NCBI GenBank assembly: GCA_023053685.1 | Contig: JALIGW010000016.1 | Location: 1,846,001 to 1,910,000, forward strand | Origin: Diadophis punctatus similis | Taxonomy: Eukaryota > Chordata > Lepidosauria > Squamata > Dipsadidae | Reading direction: 5' to 3' | DNA length: 64,000 bases | Part shown: piece by piece, positions 22,846 to 33,446 of the stretch | Position numbering within the stretch: the first letter of the stretch is position 1 | Layout of the letters: each line of letters opens with the position of its first letter | Notes under the pieces: generated by a model | What the model saw: only the letters and a program-made list of their open reading frames with translations | Database searches by the model: none | Told to the model about the DNA's origin: nothing | Made by a program: the position numbers and the translations under genes

Positions 22846-22871
22846 TGTTATTTGTCCAGAATGGTATAGGG
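22846..22871 (+). mobile_element. CR1 LINE 3' segment, part 2
   Basis: ATTTGTCCAGAATGGTATAGGG, the continuation of the CR1 between the SINE and the hAT insertion. It includes the hAT target site GTATAGGG. Confidence 0.8.
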
Positions 22872-23270
22872 CCGTGATGGCGACCCTATGGCACGCGTGC
22901 CACAGGTGGCATGTGCAGCCATATCTGAGGGCACACGAGGCATTGCCCTATGTCAGCTCCAGTGCTGGCCAGTTGATTTTCGGCCTTCCGGAGGGTGGGA
23001 GAAAGGCCATTTTCGCCCTCCCCAGGCTTCAGGAAAGCCTCCAGAGCCTGTGGATGGCGAAAAACGGACCCAACGGGCCTACCAGAAGTCCGAAGGCCTC
23101 AGTGAGGCCTGCGTATATGCGCAGGGGGGGAGCACAGAGGGGGGTTGTGTGCACATGCGGGGGGAGAGTATTGCATTATGGGTGTGGGCACGCACATACA
23201 CGCGCTATCACGCACGCGTGTGCCCTTTTGGCACCCAAGCAAAAAAAAGTTCGCCATCACTGGTATAGGG
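22864..23270 (+). mobile_element. hAT-like MITE (CAGTGATGGCGAACC family) in the CR1 3' end
   Basis: Element 22872-23262 (391 bp): left end CCGTGATGGCGACCC (first bases mutated), right end GTTCGCCATCACTG, TSDs GTATAGGG (22864-22871, 23263-23270) identical with central TA. The same CR1 position received another insertion, in the opposite orientation, at 36907. Confidence 0.92.
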
Positions 23271-23332
23271 TCTCCTGCTTGAGTAGGGGGTTAGATTAAA
23301 AGACCCTCCAATTCTATTTATTGTTACCTTAA
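23263..23332 (+). mobile_element. CR1 LINE 3' terminus, part 3
   Basis: GTATAGGGTCTCCTGCTTGA to CCAATTCTATTTATTG. The typical CR1 end with ATTCTAT-type termination. Confidence 0.8.
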
Positions 23333-24948
23333 CCACTTCTCCAAACTGGATCTCCTATGTGGGATTAAGGATTTTCGGTATCCCCTCTTTGTCTAAGAAA
23401 TTGCTAAAATTAGGTAATTTTCTTCTGCCATTCTCCCTATGCCCATCACTTATGAGCATATATTCTCCAGGGATCCTAGGACCACACTGAAAGAAATACT
23501 GCTCTATGCTAATGATAGTCACATTTTCCTTTCACTGTGTCTAATAATAATTCTTCCCTTTTGTGTATCCACACTCATACACAAATGCAGACATAAAACA
23601 CACAACAAGTGATTCAGACAGATTTAAAGAAACCAACTAGACTACTTCTCCCCCTTTCTGTTTGGCAGCCCAGAATGTTAATCCAGGAATGTGTCAGAGC
23701 CAACTGCTCTCTGAATGTTAGCAAAAGCTGTCCAGTCAATGGAAATAGTCTCTTTTATAGCCAGCAACTGTCTTGAAGCTGGAATCTGTCTTTTATATTT
23801 TTTATCTTCTGTAAACACCATGATACGTTATATTTATTTATATACAATAAATGTCTTATTTATTATATGCAAGCTGAAGGGAAAAAAAGGAGCTATATTT
23901 AAATATTTATTCTTTGGACAATTCTTGCAAATGTTCTGAGTAAGGAAATCATTGTACAGAAGAAGCAAAAAAAAAAAAAAACACTGTACAGCAAAAGCAA
24001 AAAAAATACTAGGATCCTTGGAAAGTGAATTTTATACCATAAAAGCAACTACTGAGAATTCAACACCTTAAAAATTACATAAACAGGTTTTTTAAGAGAA
24101 ACATTCCTTGCCTAAACCTTATAATTAACTCCGTTCTAGTAACTGAAAGATTCAGAGGAGAAAAGCTTTCGAAAGAAGAATGTAAAAGTAATGTGTGCGG
24201 TTTCATAGTTATTTTGTTCCCAGTATCGTCATACCAAACTAAGTTGACAAGTAAACTCTGTCTCAGATTCTCAACACTTTGTTTACTTTCATATTATCAT
24301 TTCAGCAGTAGCCATAAGCAACTGAAAAACATGTTTAAAATAAATAATCAAGACGGGTGGGGGATATGGGTGCAATTGCTCTACATATAAAGCATCGGGC
24401 TGAGTTTAGTTTGTTTGACATGCCTCATGTCACAAGCTAAGCCTAAAGCTTGTTGTATGAAATTTGTCCTCCTAATCAACCTAAGCTTTAATATTTATTC
24501 TGAGCAAAGGTAAATGTCCCAGTTAATTTTTATGTGGCTATTCTGTCAAGGCTGCATTTCTGATGGTACTGGACATTCTAAGCATTCCTGAAATATTAAT
24601 ATCAGGCACAAAGCTGATGCAGATGACTACGTTGTGGAGAATAGAGATCTAACAAAAGAAATTCTTTGCAGGGTTTATCAACCCTGAAAGAGACCTTTTT
24701 AAAAATGGCTGACATCTTTTGCCGGGGACTATAAGATGCTCCTTCTGTGTCGTCCAGATGGCTCTTGTCATGCTGTTCTTCTACATGATACCGCCTGAAG
24801 TCAAGTAATGGCTTTTACTCCCTCTATTTACAAAGACTACCAACTTCTGAACCTTTGAAAGTGATAATTATTGCAGCGTAGGAGGATAGAATGGAAAGCA
24901 ATATTTAAGGTATATTTTATGCAGATTGATTCTTTGCTATTCTGAATT
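23333..24948. other. Unassigned stretch
   Basis: AT-rich, with no recognised gene or repeat apart from short A runs near 23970-24005. Confidence 0.35.
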
Positions 24949-24982
24949 TCCTTCCTTTCTCCCTCCCTCCCTCCCTCCCTTC
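24949..24982. repeat. CCCT-type simple repeat
   Basis: TCCCTCCC units, about 30 bp. Confidence 0.85.
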
Positions 24983-25081
24983 CCCATTCAATATAGAGCT
25001 TGGATTCAACTGCAAACATAAATATAATCTAAATCTTCATATTAAAATCTAATTTTATTAGGAATTATTTTCCTGGCTATT

Positions 25082-25190
25082 ATCAAACTGACATCAGCTC
25101 ATGTACAATCCCTGAAATGGAAATGGACTGGTCACATAGCAAGAAGAACTGATGGCAGATGGACCAAGGCAGTCATAGAATGGATCCCAT
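25082..25190 (+). mobile_element. Small RTE-like LINE fragment
   Basis: Translates to LKWKWTGHIARRTDGRWTKA then VIEWIP, the segment that follows the RT domain in RTE-type LINEs. It joins directly to the antisense CR1-superfamily fragment that follows. Confidence 0.5.
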
Positions 25191-26165
25191 AAAAACATCG
25201 TCTTGTTTTTGGCATAAGGTATTCTATTGTGAGCAGAGAAGTGGAGTACTCTTCTCGTGAAATACCTCTGGATCCGCTCAATTGTATTAATCTCTGATAT
25301 ATAGTGTGGATTCCAAGCAGATGAACTGTATTTGAGAATTGGTCTGGCAAAGGTTTTGTATGCCCTAGTTTGCAGTACAATATTACCGGAGAAGAAGCTT
25401 CACAAAATTAGGTTAACAACTCTTAATACCTTGTTGGCAATGCTGTTACAGTGAGCTCTGGGGCTTAGATCGTTTGAGATGAGTACTTGTAGGTCCTTGA
25501 CAGAGTGAGGGTCATCTATGAGGTCGTATCCGCCCAGCTTGTATTTGGTGTTCTGATTTTTGTTGCCAATGTGTAAGACAGAGCATTAGTTGGTTGAGAT
25601 TTGGAGTTGCCAATTGTTCGACCATTCTGATACATAGTCAAGGTCACTTTGTAGGGCAGCAGTATTGTCGGTGGTGTTAGATAGTTTTACGTCATCAGCG
25701 AAGAGGATGCAGCTGCTTATAATATGATCACAAAGGTCATTTATGTAGAGCAGAAAGAGTATGGATCCTAAAACACAGCCTTGGGGGACACCACTATTAA
25801 CTGGTGCAGGGTTTGATAGGGCTCTCCCTATTTTGACAACTTGTTGCCTGTTTGACAGGAACGTGGCTATCCACTTGTGCAGGGATCCAGAAATGCCGTA
25901 AGAGCTTATTTTTAACAGTAGTTTGTTGTGTACCACTGAATCAAAGACTTTGCAGAAGTCTATGTAAATTGTGTCTATTGCTTTACCTTGGTCGAGTTGT
26001 GTGGTCCAAATGTTTCTGCAGTGTAGGAGTTGCAGATTACAGGACAAACTTTTCCTGAAACCAAACTGTTTGTTAGAGAGTAGGTTGTTTGTTTCTAAGT
26101 GGAGGGTGATGGATTGGTTTATAATTGATTCCATGAATGTGTTTGTGTGCTTCACAGCTGGTTTC
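25191..26165 (-). pseudogene. CR1-superfamily (L3/Rex1-like) LINE reverse transcriptase remnant
   Basis: Minus-strand frame 26155-25586 (189 aa open) contains RT motifs in order: LLSNKQFGFRKSLSCNLQLL, the motif A region IYIDFCKVFDSVVHNKLLLK, motif B NSGVPQGCVLGSILFLLYIN, and motif C LFADDVKLSNTT (FADD catalytic pair present). After a stop it continues as NTKYKLGGYDLIDDPHSVKD and KYSSSAWNPHYISEINTIE, past the RT core. The 5' half (endonuclease) and the 3' end are missing. It differs from the common CR1 copies here, so it is a separate lineage. Confidence 0.75.
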
Positions 26166-26170
26166 TGATA

Positions 26171-26262
26171 AACAAAGTCAATGGGGAAGCTGGCAGTAAG
26201 TCACAAGTTGCAGTCACATATGCTTAACAACCATGAGTGATTTGCTTATCTAAGGGGCTGCC
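26171..26262 (-). repeat. Dispersed squamate repeat (GTAAGTCGAGGACTACC type), part 1
   Basis: GTCAATGGGGAAGCTGGCAG then GTAAGTCACAAGTTGCAGTC and GCTTAACAACCATGAGTG resemble a dispersed repeat I know from snake sequence, in antisense. Split by a CR1 fragment; continues near 26578. Class not established. Confidence 0.4.
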
Positions 26263-26284
26263 ACAAAAAAAGGATATCTTTATA

Positions 26285-26577
26285 ATCTAAGGGTCTGCCA
26301 CAAAGAAAAGGGGTCAACCTATTCTCCAAAGCACCTGAAGGCAGAACAAGAAGCAATGGATGGAAACTGATCAAGCAGAGAACCAATCTAGAATTAAGAA
26401 AAAATTTCCTGACAGAACAATTAATCTATTGCCTCCAGAAGTTTTGGATGCTCCAACACTGGAGGTTTTTAAGAAGAGATTGGACAACCATTTGTCTGAA
26501 ATATTATAGGGTTTCCTGCTTGAACAGGGTGTTGGACTAGAAGACCAAGGTCACTTCCAACTCTGTTATTCTGTCTA
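26285..26577 (+). mobile_element. CR1 LINE 3' end
   Basis: Carries GTCAACCTATTCTCCAAAGC, the NGWKLI and KIS-type C-terminal ORF2 sequence with a small internal deletion, and the 3' UTR ATAGGGTTTCCTGCTTGAAC to CCAACTCTGTTATTCTGTC. It is inserted in another repeat. Confidence 0.8.
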
Positions 26578-26668
26578 TTAAGCGTAATGACCACAGTGGA
26601 ACTGATCTAACCCCTGTGTGGTAATGTGATATTTCACTTAAAAACCATATCACTTAGTGATCATTAAA
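26578..26668 (-). repeat. Dispersed squamate repeat, part 2
   Basis: AAGCGTAATGACCACAGTGG and CACTTAGTGATCATTAAATG continue the repeat seen at 26171-26262. Confidence 0.35.
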
Positions 26669-26927
26669 TGAATATATTATATATTGTATATTGTTCCAGC
26701 AGTAGAAAAATTCTCACCTTGGAGCTAGGGTTCACAATAGCAGGACACCCTCAAATATGACCCCCCAAAAATAGCATTCCTTTTGTAAAAATTGTGAAGA
26801 CACTAGTGATTTTCTAAGCAGGAAATAATTTTACTTATTTCAAGAAGAATGAGAGATCTGGTGGGAACTTGCTACCATTTTCAACAGTGTTTCCTTCTTG
26901 ACTTATTTTCCCTTCCCTTCAGAGAAG

Positions 26928-27395
26928 TACCGTATTTTCCGGAGTATAAGACGCACTTTAGTTTTTGGGGAGGAAAATAGGGGGGAAAATCTGCCTGCCA
27001 GGTATTCATCTCGCTAGCGTCCTTAGTCTGGTCAGCTTCAGCACATTATTTTATCCCTTGGTTAGGACTTAAAAAAACCTTCTTCGGAGAGAAAGAGCCT
27101 GCAAGCCAGTAAGATCTGGGAAGATCATTAGCACCTGGTTAGGGCTAGAAAAAAACTTTTTTGGAGCAAGTAGAGCAATGAAAAAACCCTGCAAAGACTT
27201 TGGGCTGGAAAAAACGTTCTTCGGAGAGAGTAACAATGAAAAAGCCTGCAAGGTAAGAGCTGGGAAGATAGTTAGCACCTAGTTAGGGCTGGAAAAAAAG
27301 CTCTGGAAAAGCTACATTCAGAGTATAAGACGCACCCAAATTTTCAGCCACTTTTAGGGAGGAAAAAGGTGCGTCTTATACTCCAAAATACGGTA
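26928..27395. mobile_element. TIR element, CCGTATTTTCCGGAGTATAAG family, TA target
   Basis: Element 26930-27393 (464 bp). Left end CCGTATTTTCCGGAGTATAA, right end TTATACTCCAAAATACGG, an inverted pair flanked by TA on both sides, which suits a Tc1/mariner-type TSD. Internally it holds two or three copies of a segment with TTAGGGCT.GAAAAAAA and CTTCGGAGAGA. No transposase seen. Related copies: 45318-46021 (both ends) and 61748 (left end only). Confidence 0.75.
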
Positions 27396-28735
27396 CATCA
27401 TAGGAAACTTTGAGGTAAATCTTAGACCATCTAGACAGGATTGTTATTGTTGAATGGCAGCAATTCTGTAGCATTTCAGGCAAGAATTTTTCCAGCATGA
27501 ACCTGAACCTTTTATACACACAAGCAGGAACTCTTCCCCTAAACCACAGAGAGGTTAGTTTCAAACCATACAATTGTAACCAATATCTGAGGACCTCCTA
27601 ATGGGAAAGCAGGCCTGGAGTCTGAGTTGCATTGGTTCAGGTTTTGCTGGCAGCTTTTTTTAGCAGTGTCTGCTGTATCGGGGCAGAATACAAACAAGTA
27701 GTTATTTAATGTGTTCTGTGTTAGAACTATAATTACAAGTAAGGGTATGACCCAATCAAGTTTAGTCTGACTGTTTACATGTTTCAACTGATGGAGCCTA
27801 CAACATTGGTGAATAAAAGTAGAACCGGATTAACACTGTTTAGGGTAATTTGCTATATTTGTACACATAAACAGTCATATTTTTAACAAAATGCTGGCTC
27901 TAAATATATATAGAGGTCATTAGGTATGTATAAATAGACAGACATGCTGTTCAATATTATATACAACTGATTGTTCCCAGCAAGGAAGCAAACTGCGAAC
28001 GTATTTGTCTTTGGTAATCTCTGCTTTGTGAGATCTTAAGCAAAATAATCCCTTTCTTCCAACATTTTGTGGATTAGCTCTACTCCTAGAGCGTGACAGG
28101 CTTTAAATAACCTAATGATTAGGTATCTACAAAATCCTTTTTCTTATAAATATTACATGACTTTTTTCTGAATAGTAGGAATGTAAATCAGCTTTATTCT
28201 TGCTATTCAGAACATCAGGGAAAAATACAATTGAATTATAGCCTTATGTTCAACCAGCCACCATGAAATTACTGTTAATGCCAACACAGACCAGCTCATC
28301 ATATGATTACAGGAGAAATGACTGGAATGTTACCCACTCCACCTACCATATGCACACACCTGCTAAAATTGCCCTTTGCTTTCAGCTGAAATGTCAGTAA
28401 ATGGCTTGTAAAAGCAAATGGTAAAGTCCGTTTGTCCCACTTATTATCAAATGTAAAGGAGAGTTTGTAAAAGTGGTTTTATGCAGTCACTGATGCCTTT
28501 GCCCTATGGAATGTTCATTTTATGCTGCAAAATTCTTTCTCTCAGTCTCTCAGACTTACATTCTAATGCTCACTATAAATTAGTCCAATATTTACAAACA
28601 CGACAAGATTATTAGGCTTATAAATTTATTTTCCTTTAATTCCATCTCAGATGAAATAATGACATATTTTCAGTATCTATATTTATTTATTACATTTATA
28701 TGTCACTATCTAGAATGATTCTTTGATATCAATCA
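27396..28735. other. Unassigned stretch
   Basis: AT-rich. Minus-strand frames at 27376-27787 carry no recognisable domain. Confidence 0.35.
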
Positions 28736-28737
28736 AA

Positions 28738-28990
28738 CAGAATAGAACTGGAAGGGAGCTTGGAGGTCTTCTAGTCTAACCCCTTGCTCAAGCAGGAGAC
28801 CCTATTCCATTTCAGACAGGTGTCTGTCCAGTCTCTTCTTAAAAACCTTCAGTGATGAAGCACCTACAACTTCTGAAGTCAAGCTGTTCCATTGATTAAT
28901 TGTTCTCACTGTTAGGAAGTTTCTCCATAATTCCAGGTTGCTTCTCTCCTCGATTAGTTTCCATCCATTGTTTCTTGTACTTGGAAGTTG
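28738..28990 (-). mobile_element. CR1 LINE 3' end
   Basis: Plus strand begins AGAATAGAACTGGAAGGGAG, the antisense CR1 terminus. The minus strand encodes NNGWKLIEERSNLELWRNFL, RTINQWNSLTSEVVGASSLK and KKRLDRHLSEME. Only the last part of ORF2 remains. Confidence 0.85.
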
Positions 28991-29321
28991 CAAAATTGTT
29001 TAAATAGTTTTTTAAAGTACAAGTAATTTTTAAGAAGTGCATCCAATCTTCAGCCATGTATAGGTCTTCTTTCATTCCTTCCTTGCTTTCAGTTTTAATT
29101 TCTATTGTATTTTTAGTCCACAATGTTGTGTGTAAAATAGAATACACAGAAAGATAAAGGCAAGGGATGTATGATGCAGATACATCAACTTTTATTTAGA
29201 TGAAAATCATGCAAGAGTTTATATTCTCTGAATCTATAAGCTTTGTGATTAAATGATTGCAACAACCAAAAAACAGCAACGGTCATTCTAATACAATCAC
29301 TTTCCAGAATTTTGTTAGTTA

Positions 29322-29402
29322 ATTTATTTTTATTTATTTATTTTGTGAGATTTATATACCGCCTCACAGTGCAAGCACTCTCTAAGCGGTCTTATCTTCC
29401 CA
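29322..29402 (-). repeat. LINE/SINE 3'-type tail fragment
   Basis: TTTATTTATTTTGTGAGATT then ATACCGCCTCACAGTGCAAG and CTCTAAGCGG. This is the antisense L2-type tail that L2 and its SINEs share. Confidence 0.5.
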
Positions 29403-29615
29403 GGTGGCCCTTGTTATCTGCGGTCTTGTTATCTTCACAAATGGTTTTCTACAGTTACTAAATAGAGACCAGTTCTTGATATCTACAGTAAACATTCTTG
29501 TATATATACAGTATGCAGGATATGGCTTTTTCCTGCTATTTTATTGTAAACAAAATCGAAGATAACTTTTATGGATACATAAAGTATGTTTTTTCTTTTT
29601 CTTTTATTTTCTGCA

Positions 29616-30440
29616 GTTTTGACAGCTTAACCTGGATGGCTGATGGCAGTGATGTCAAGGGATGACTTCACGAAAGAAGGCAAATATATGGTTCCAGGGG
29701 CGGGTTGCTCGCTTACTGATGCTGGTGCGCTGCGTGCGCATCTCCACATTTTGGGCACGCATGTGCTCGCTACGCATGTGCGACCCCTCACGCGATTTTG
29801 CTTCTGTGCATGCGTGGAAGCAAAATCTTGCCGAAATCTCACATGTACGTGCATCCCCTCGTGAGATTTTGGCGCAATTTTGCTTCTGTGCATGCACGGA
29901 AGCAAAATCGCCCAAAACTTCTCAGAAAAAGATGGCGATGCGCACGACAGACTGGCGGAGACGGCTCCGGAGTGGTCACACGCAAATTGCGCAATCGGCC
30001 GCTCCCTACTGGAGCTACGCACCGGACAGCTCCAGTAGGAACCCACCACTGTATGGTTCCCAGGATAATGTTGTAAGCTCCAGTCTGGGTTGGTCGCTGG
30101 GATCAGAGGTTTAGTCTTCCGAGCTTTCAGACTCATTATGGAGCCCATCCTCAGGGAACTTCTCTCTCACCAGAATTTGTGCTTTGGGCTATTCTATGCA
30201 TAGTATTTATGTGGAGCTTGGTTGTGTATGAGTTTTTAGTTGTTGATTGGGGTGTTGATGGCCAGTTATTAAGTCGTTGGCTGTTGTTTCCTTGTGCTGC
30301 CAGGTCTTTAGCTCCTAAGTACCTGATAAGCTGGTGGTAAATCAGCACTCCTGTTGACTGATAAGGGACCTGTTTCCCAGGGTTCAATCATTTCCTGGCT
30401 ATTTTTGTACCTGCTCAGCTAACAATTTTAGTAGCAACGA
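29616..30440. repeat. Unclassified dispersed repeat hosting a hAT MITE, possibly Penelope-like tail
   Basis: After removing 29695-30059 the flanks join smoothly (TATGGTTCCCAGGATAATG). TTAACCTGGATGGCTGATGG at 29624 resembles the 3' end CATGACCTGGATGACTGAG of the Penelope element at 21045. Coding remnants were not found. The link is weak. Confidence 0.3.
29687..30059. mobile_element. hAT-like MITE (CAGGGGTGGGTTCC family)
   Basis: Element 29695-30051 (357 bp): left end CAGGGGCGGGTTGCTCG, right end AGTAGGAACCCACCACTG, TSDs TATGGTTC identical. Internally CpG-rich with repeated TTTTGCTTCTGTGCATGC and its inverted copy. Open frames up to 173 aa on both strands come from this stop-poor composition and show no domain. 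Confidence 0.9.
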
Positions 30441-30477
30441 AATGGAACCCCTCTATCAAGGAGTCATTTAGCATGCA

Positions 30478-30538
30478 CACAGCTCCATTTGTGCAAGCGA
30501 CGGACATACCATGCACTGCTTGCACAAATGGAGCTGTG
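30478..30538. repeat. Perfect 21-bp inverted repeat, 19-nt loop
   Basis: Arms 30478-30498 (CACAGCTCCATTTGTGCAAGC) and 30518-30538. A hAT-like terminus GGTTGGGGACCTCTG near 30593-30607 suggests that the stem is the core of a worn MITE. Confidence 0.75.
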
Positions 30539-30770
30539 CTCGTGTGCTCACCCCCTCTTCTAAATAGGCTGAGGCCCGGTTGCAGTCTGGGGGTTGGGGA
30601 CCTCTGCTTAATTATATTTTTAAAAAAGGAGAGAAAAGAACTAAAAAAAACCCCTCAAACCACAAACTCAAACATGTAAAAAAACAGGAAAACATATCAC
30701 ATACAGTATATATTAAATCATTCAGTTAAGTGTGGCTTTATTGAATAATATTGCTCAATCTTTGTCATAT

Positions 30771-30857
30771 ACACAAACACACATATGCATGCATACACGT
30801 GTGCGCATGCGTGAGTCCGCGCCCGTGCGCGCGCGCGCACACACACACACACACACC
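30771..30857. repeat. Alternating purine-pyrimidine tract (CA, TG, CG)
   Basis: ACACAAACACACATATGCAT ... GTGCGCATGCGTG ... CGCGCGCGCACACACAC. Almost strictly alternating, prone to left-handed Z-DNA. Confidence 0.85.
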
Positions 30858-30916
30858 TACCTAGTAGAGAAATTTCCTTAGAACAACTCCATGATTGAAT
30901 ACTTTTGTCAAATGAT

Positions 30917-30990
30917 CTCTTTATTTTTTTATTTATCAAATTACTACACTACCCATCTCACCCAAGTGATTCTGGGCAGTTTATAAACAG
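30917..30990 (-). repeat. LINE-type tail fragment (antisense)
   Basis: TTATTTATCAAATTACTACAC then CCCATCTCACCCAAGTGATT, CTGGGCAGTTTATAA. The same type as 47812 and 55241. Confidence 0.5.
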
Positions 30991-31397
30991 CATATCTTTT
31001 ACCGTGAGGTCTTAAGCTCGTTACCTTCTTTACCAATTATATTGTCTGTGCCTTTTCTCAGAACATTGAAATAAAATTACAAATTCCTTTTGCTTTTATT
31101 CTTTTTTATATTCTTGTTCAGCTTTTGTTCTTTTTTATGTTATTTATGATTGAATCCTTCCATGAATGTTTTCATTTTTGTCATAGCCTTTTACACTACC
31201 AAGCCTACTGATGCTTTCCACCATACTCCACCATATTCTCTGATAAAAATTAGATTATTGTACATAAATATTAAACAAATTCCACTTCTATTCTGAGTTT
31301 AAGACAGTACCCCTAAGAATTGGTTATGCATTTAAGTTTCATAATGTCTTACTTACTGATGCTTATATGTGCCACAAATCTACCTTTTCATTAAACC
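30991..31397. other. Unassigned stretch
   Basis: AT-rich with no recognised feature. Confidence 0.35.
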
Positions 31398-32026
31398 TTC
31401 TAGTGCAGTGGTTCCCAACCTTTCTAATGCTGCGACCTCTTAATATAGTTCCTCATGTTGTGGTGACCCCCAACCATAAAATTATTTTCGTTGCTACTTC
31501 ATAACTGTAATTTTGCTACTGTTATGAATCGTAATGTAAATATCTAATATGCAGGATGTATTTTCATTGTTACAAATTGAACATAATTAAATCATAGCGA
31601 TTAATCACAAAAACAATATGTAATTATGCCAGATCAGAAATTCTCGGGCCAGTCTTTGCAAGAGCACAAGGAATATCATCTTCCACAACAAATCTATTTC
31701 TGTATTTAGACTTGATAACCAACAAGTGTACAGCAATATTTCTCATTCTCAGCAACTTTTAAGGTGCCTGGACTTCAACTCCCAGAATTCAAAGCAAAGC
31801 TGGCCCCTTAGCTGATGTCGTCAAAGCTCGGCCGCCAGATGTCACAAACGCCTCTCACCGAATGGCACCTCTCCCAACCAATCAGAGGGCTTGGGCGAGT
31901 TGAGTCGATATGGCCAGGCTTGTGGCAGTGGGGGGGGAGCTGAGGATGCCGGGGCGACCCCTGGGAAATGGTTGTTCGACCCCCAAAGGGGTCCCGACCC
32001 CCAGGTTGGGAACCACTGTTCTAGTG
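31398..32026 (-). mobile_element. SPIN-like hAT element with transposase C-terminal relic
   Basis: Element 31406-32018 (613 bp): ends CAGTGGTTCCCAACCTTTC and GGTTGGGAACCACTG, TSDs TTCTAGTG (31398-31405, 32019-32026) identical with central TA. The first 220 bp (GCTGCGACCTCTTAATATAG, GTGGTGACCCCCAACCATAA, GCAGGATGTATTTTCATTG) match my recollection of the SPIN (Space Invaders) non-autonomous family, known for horizontal spread among tetrapods. On the minus strand, about 31745-31625, the frame VIKSKYRNRFVVEDDIPCAL then KTGPRISDLA and stop matches a hAT transposase C-terminus (dimerisation region). The middle also holds an ACTTCAACTCCCAGAATTC motif. Confidence 0.82.
31625..31745 (-). pseudogene. 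hAT (SPIN-type) transposase C-terminal fragment
   Basis: About 40 codons ending at a natural stop, with KSKYRNRF and VEDDIPCALAKTGPRISDLA, comparable to the end of Buster/SPIN transposases (pattern YRNRL..EDDLR.ALS...P.I..L). Catalytic D, D and E residues are not in this piece, so it is inactive. Confidence 0.6.
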
Positions 32027-32212
32027 AAATGAGCATATTTCATTTGCATATTGCATAAAACAAAGCAGGTGATATATGGTTATTCTTGCTAAATAGATTT
32101 TTTGGTATATGTTCTTGCTAAAGAAGAAGCTTGTTTACTATGTTAAAGAAGCACAGGAAAAAAATTAACAACTAGAGATATATAAATCTTCAAAAGAGTC
32201 CTTTGCATTCCT

Positions 32213-32600
32213 TTTCATTATGAGCCATCAAGTCGGTATCAACTATTAGCAACCATACATATAGATTTTCTCCACAATTAGCTGTTCCCAGGCTGGTCAT
32301 TCAGGTCTTCCAATGGTACGCCATCACTGCTGTACCTGAGTTCATCTACCTAGTTGTTGGTTATATTTTTCTTCTCTTTCTACTTTTCCAATCATTAGAG
32401 TCTTCTCCAAAGAGTTAGGTCTTTGTGTTATGTGTCCAAAGTAGTACAATTTGAGTCTGGTCATTTTTGCCTTAAGTAAGAATTCTGAGTTGATTTGTTT
32501 CATGATCCAGTTGTTTGTTTTTTTGGCTGTCCACAATATTCTCAGGAATCTTTCCCAAACCCAAAGTTTCTATCTTGCTTCTTTGGAGTTCAACTTTTGC
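32213..32600 (-). mobile_element. RTE/Bov-B-like LINE fragment
   Basis: Minus-strand frame reads MWTAKKTNNWIMKQINSEFL, KAKMTRLKLYYFGHITQRPN and SLEKTLMIGKVEREEK, the region downstream of RT in Bov-B/RTE elements (pattern AKMTKLKLSYFGHIMRR.GSLEK). Truncated at both ends. Confidence 0.7.
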
Positions 32601-32908
32601 TCGCATAGAGGATCAAAGGGAAACCATTACCTGCTCTGTTCTGATCTTTATAACTGTCGACACATCCTGGCATTTGAAACCAGTGAACAAATAAGATAAT
32701 TCAAACACAGTAACCATACATATTGCTTAAAAATTTATGTAGTATGACAGAATGTACTTACATCCATAATTTAAACAAACAGTTATTAATCTAGGAACCA
32801 AAAATATTAATAAGAACTAAGATGGAGGAAAAACACCCAATGCTGACCCATCACATAAAAAGTTTAAATCATTTAAGAAGCTATCCGATTTTCACAGAGA
32901 AATGGAAG
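32601..32908. other. Unassigned stretch
   Basis: No recognised feature. Confidence 0.35.
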
Positions 32909-33446
32909 GAAAGAGGCAGGGGCGGGTTCCTAATATTTTTACTACCACTCTGTGGGCGTGGCTTATTTTGTGGGTGTGGCTTGCCGACCATGTGACCGGG
33001 TGGGCGTGGCTTCTCGGACTGCTGAAGGGAGGGGAACTGAGATAGGTCCTGCTGCCCATTCCCCCTCCCCTCAGCAGCTCGAGAAGCCTCAAACATGCAA
33101 AAATTCCTAGAATCATCACCGCGCATTCGTGGCTTCTCAGACTGCTGAAGGGAGGGGAATGGAGATAGCTCCTGCCGCCCATTCTTTCAGGGTGTCACGC
33201 GCTCTCTCAACCATCCTCCCCTGCTTGGACTCACTGTGGGGTAGGAAGGCAGTCCATGTGCAGTGCCGGAAGCTCGGCTTCTGGGCATGCGCAGAAGAAA
33301 AATAAAAAAAAATTAAAAAAAAATTTTTTTAATGGCGGCACCCAGGCACCGGCAACCGACCGCACCGGTACTGTGACGTCACCAGTGGGCCGCTACCGGT
33401 GCTATAGAGTGGACCGCACCAGTAGGAACCCACCACTGGAAAGAGG
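32909..33446. mobile_element. hAT-like MITE (CAGGGGTGGGTTCC family), 522 bp
   Basis: Element 32917-33438: left end CAGGGGCGGGTTCCTAATA, right end CAGTAGGAACCCACCACTG, TSDs GAAAGAGG identical. Inside, a segment with GGCTTCTC(G/A)GACTGCTGAAG recurs about 120 bp apart (33009 and 33130), and CCGGTAC...ACCGGTGC motifs lie near the right end. Confidence 0.9.

Noticed and set aside
29627..30148. 173-aa minus-strand frame and overlapping plus-strand frames
   Set aside because: They cover a CpG-rich MITE with TIRs and a TSD; frames on both strands are open because of composition and internal inverted repeats.
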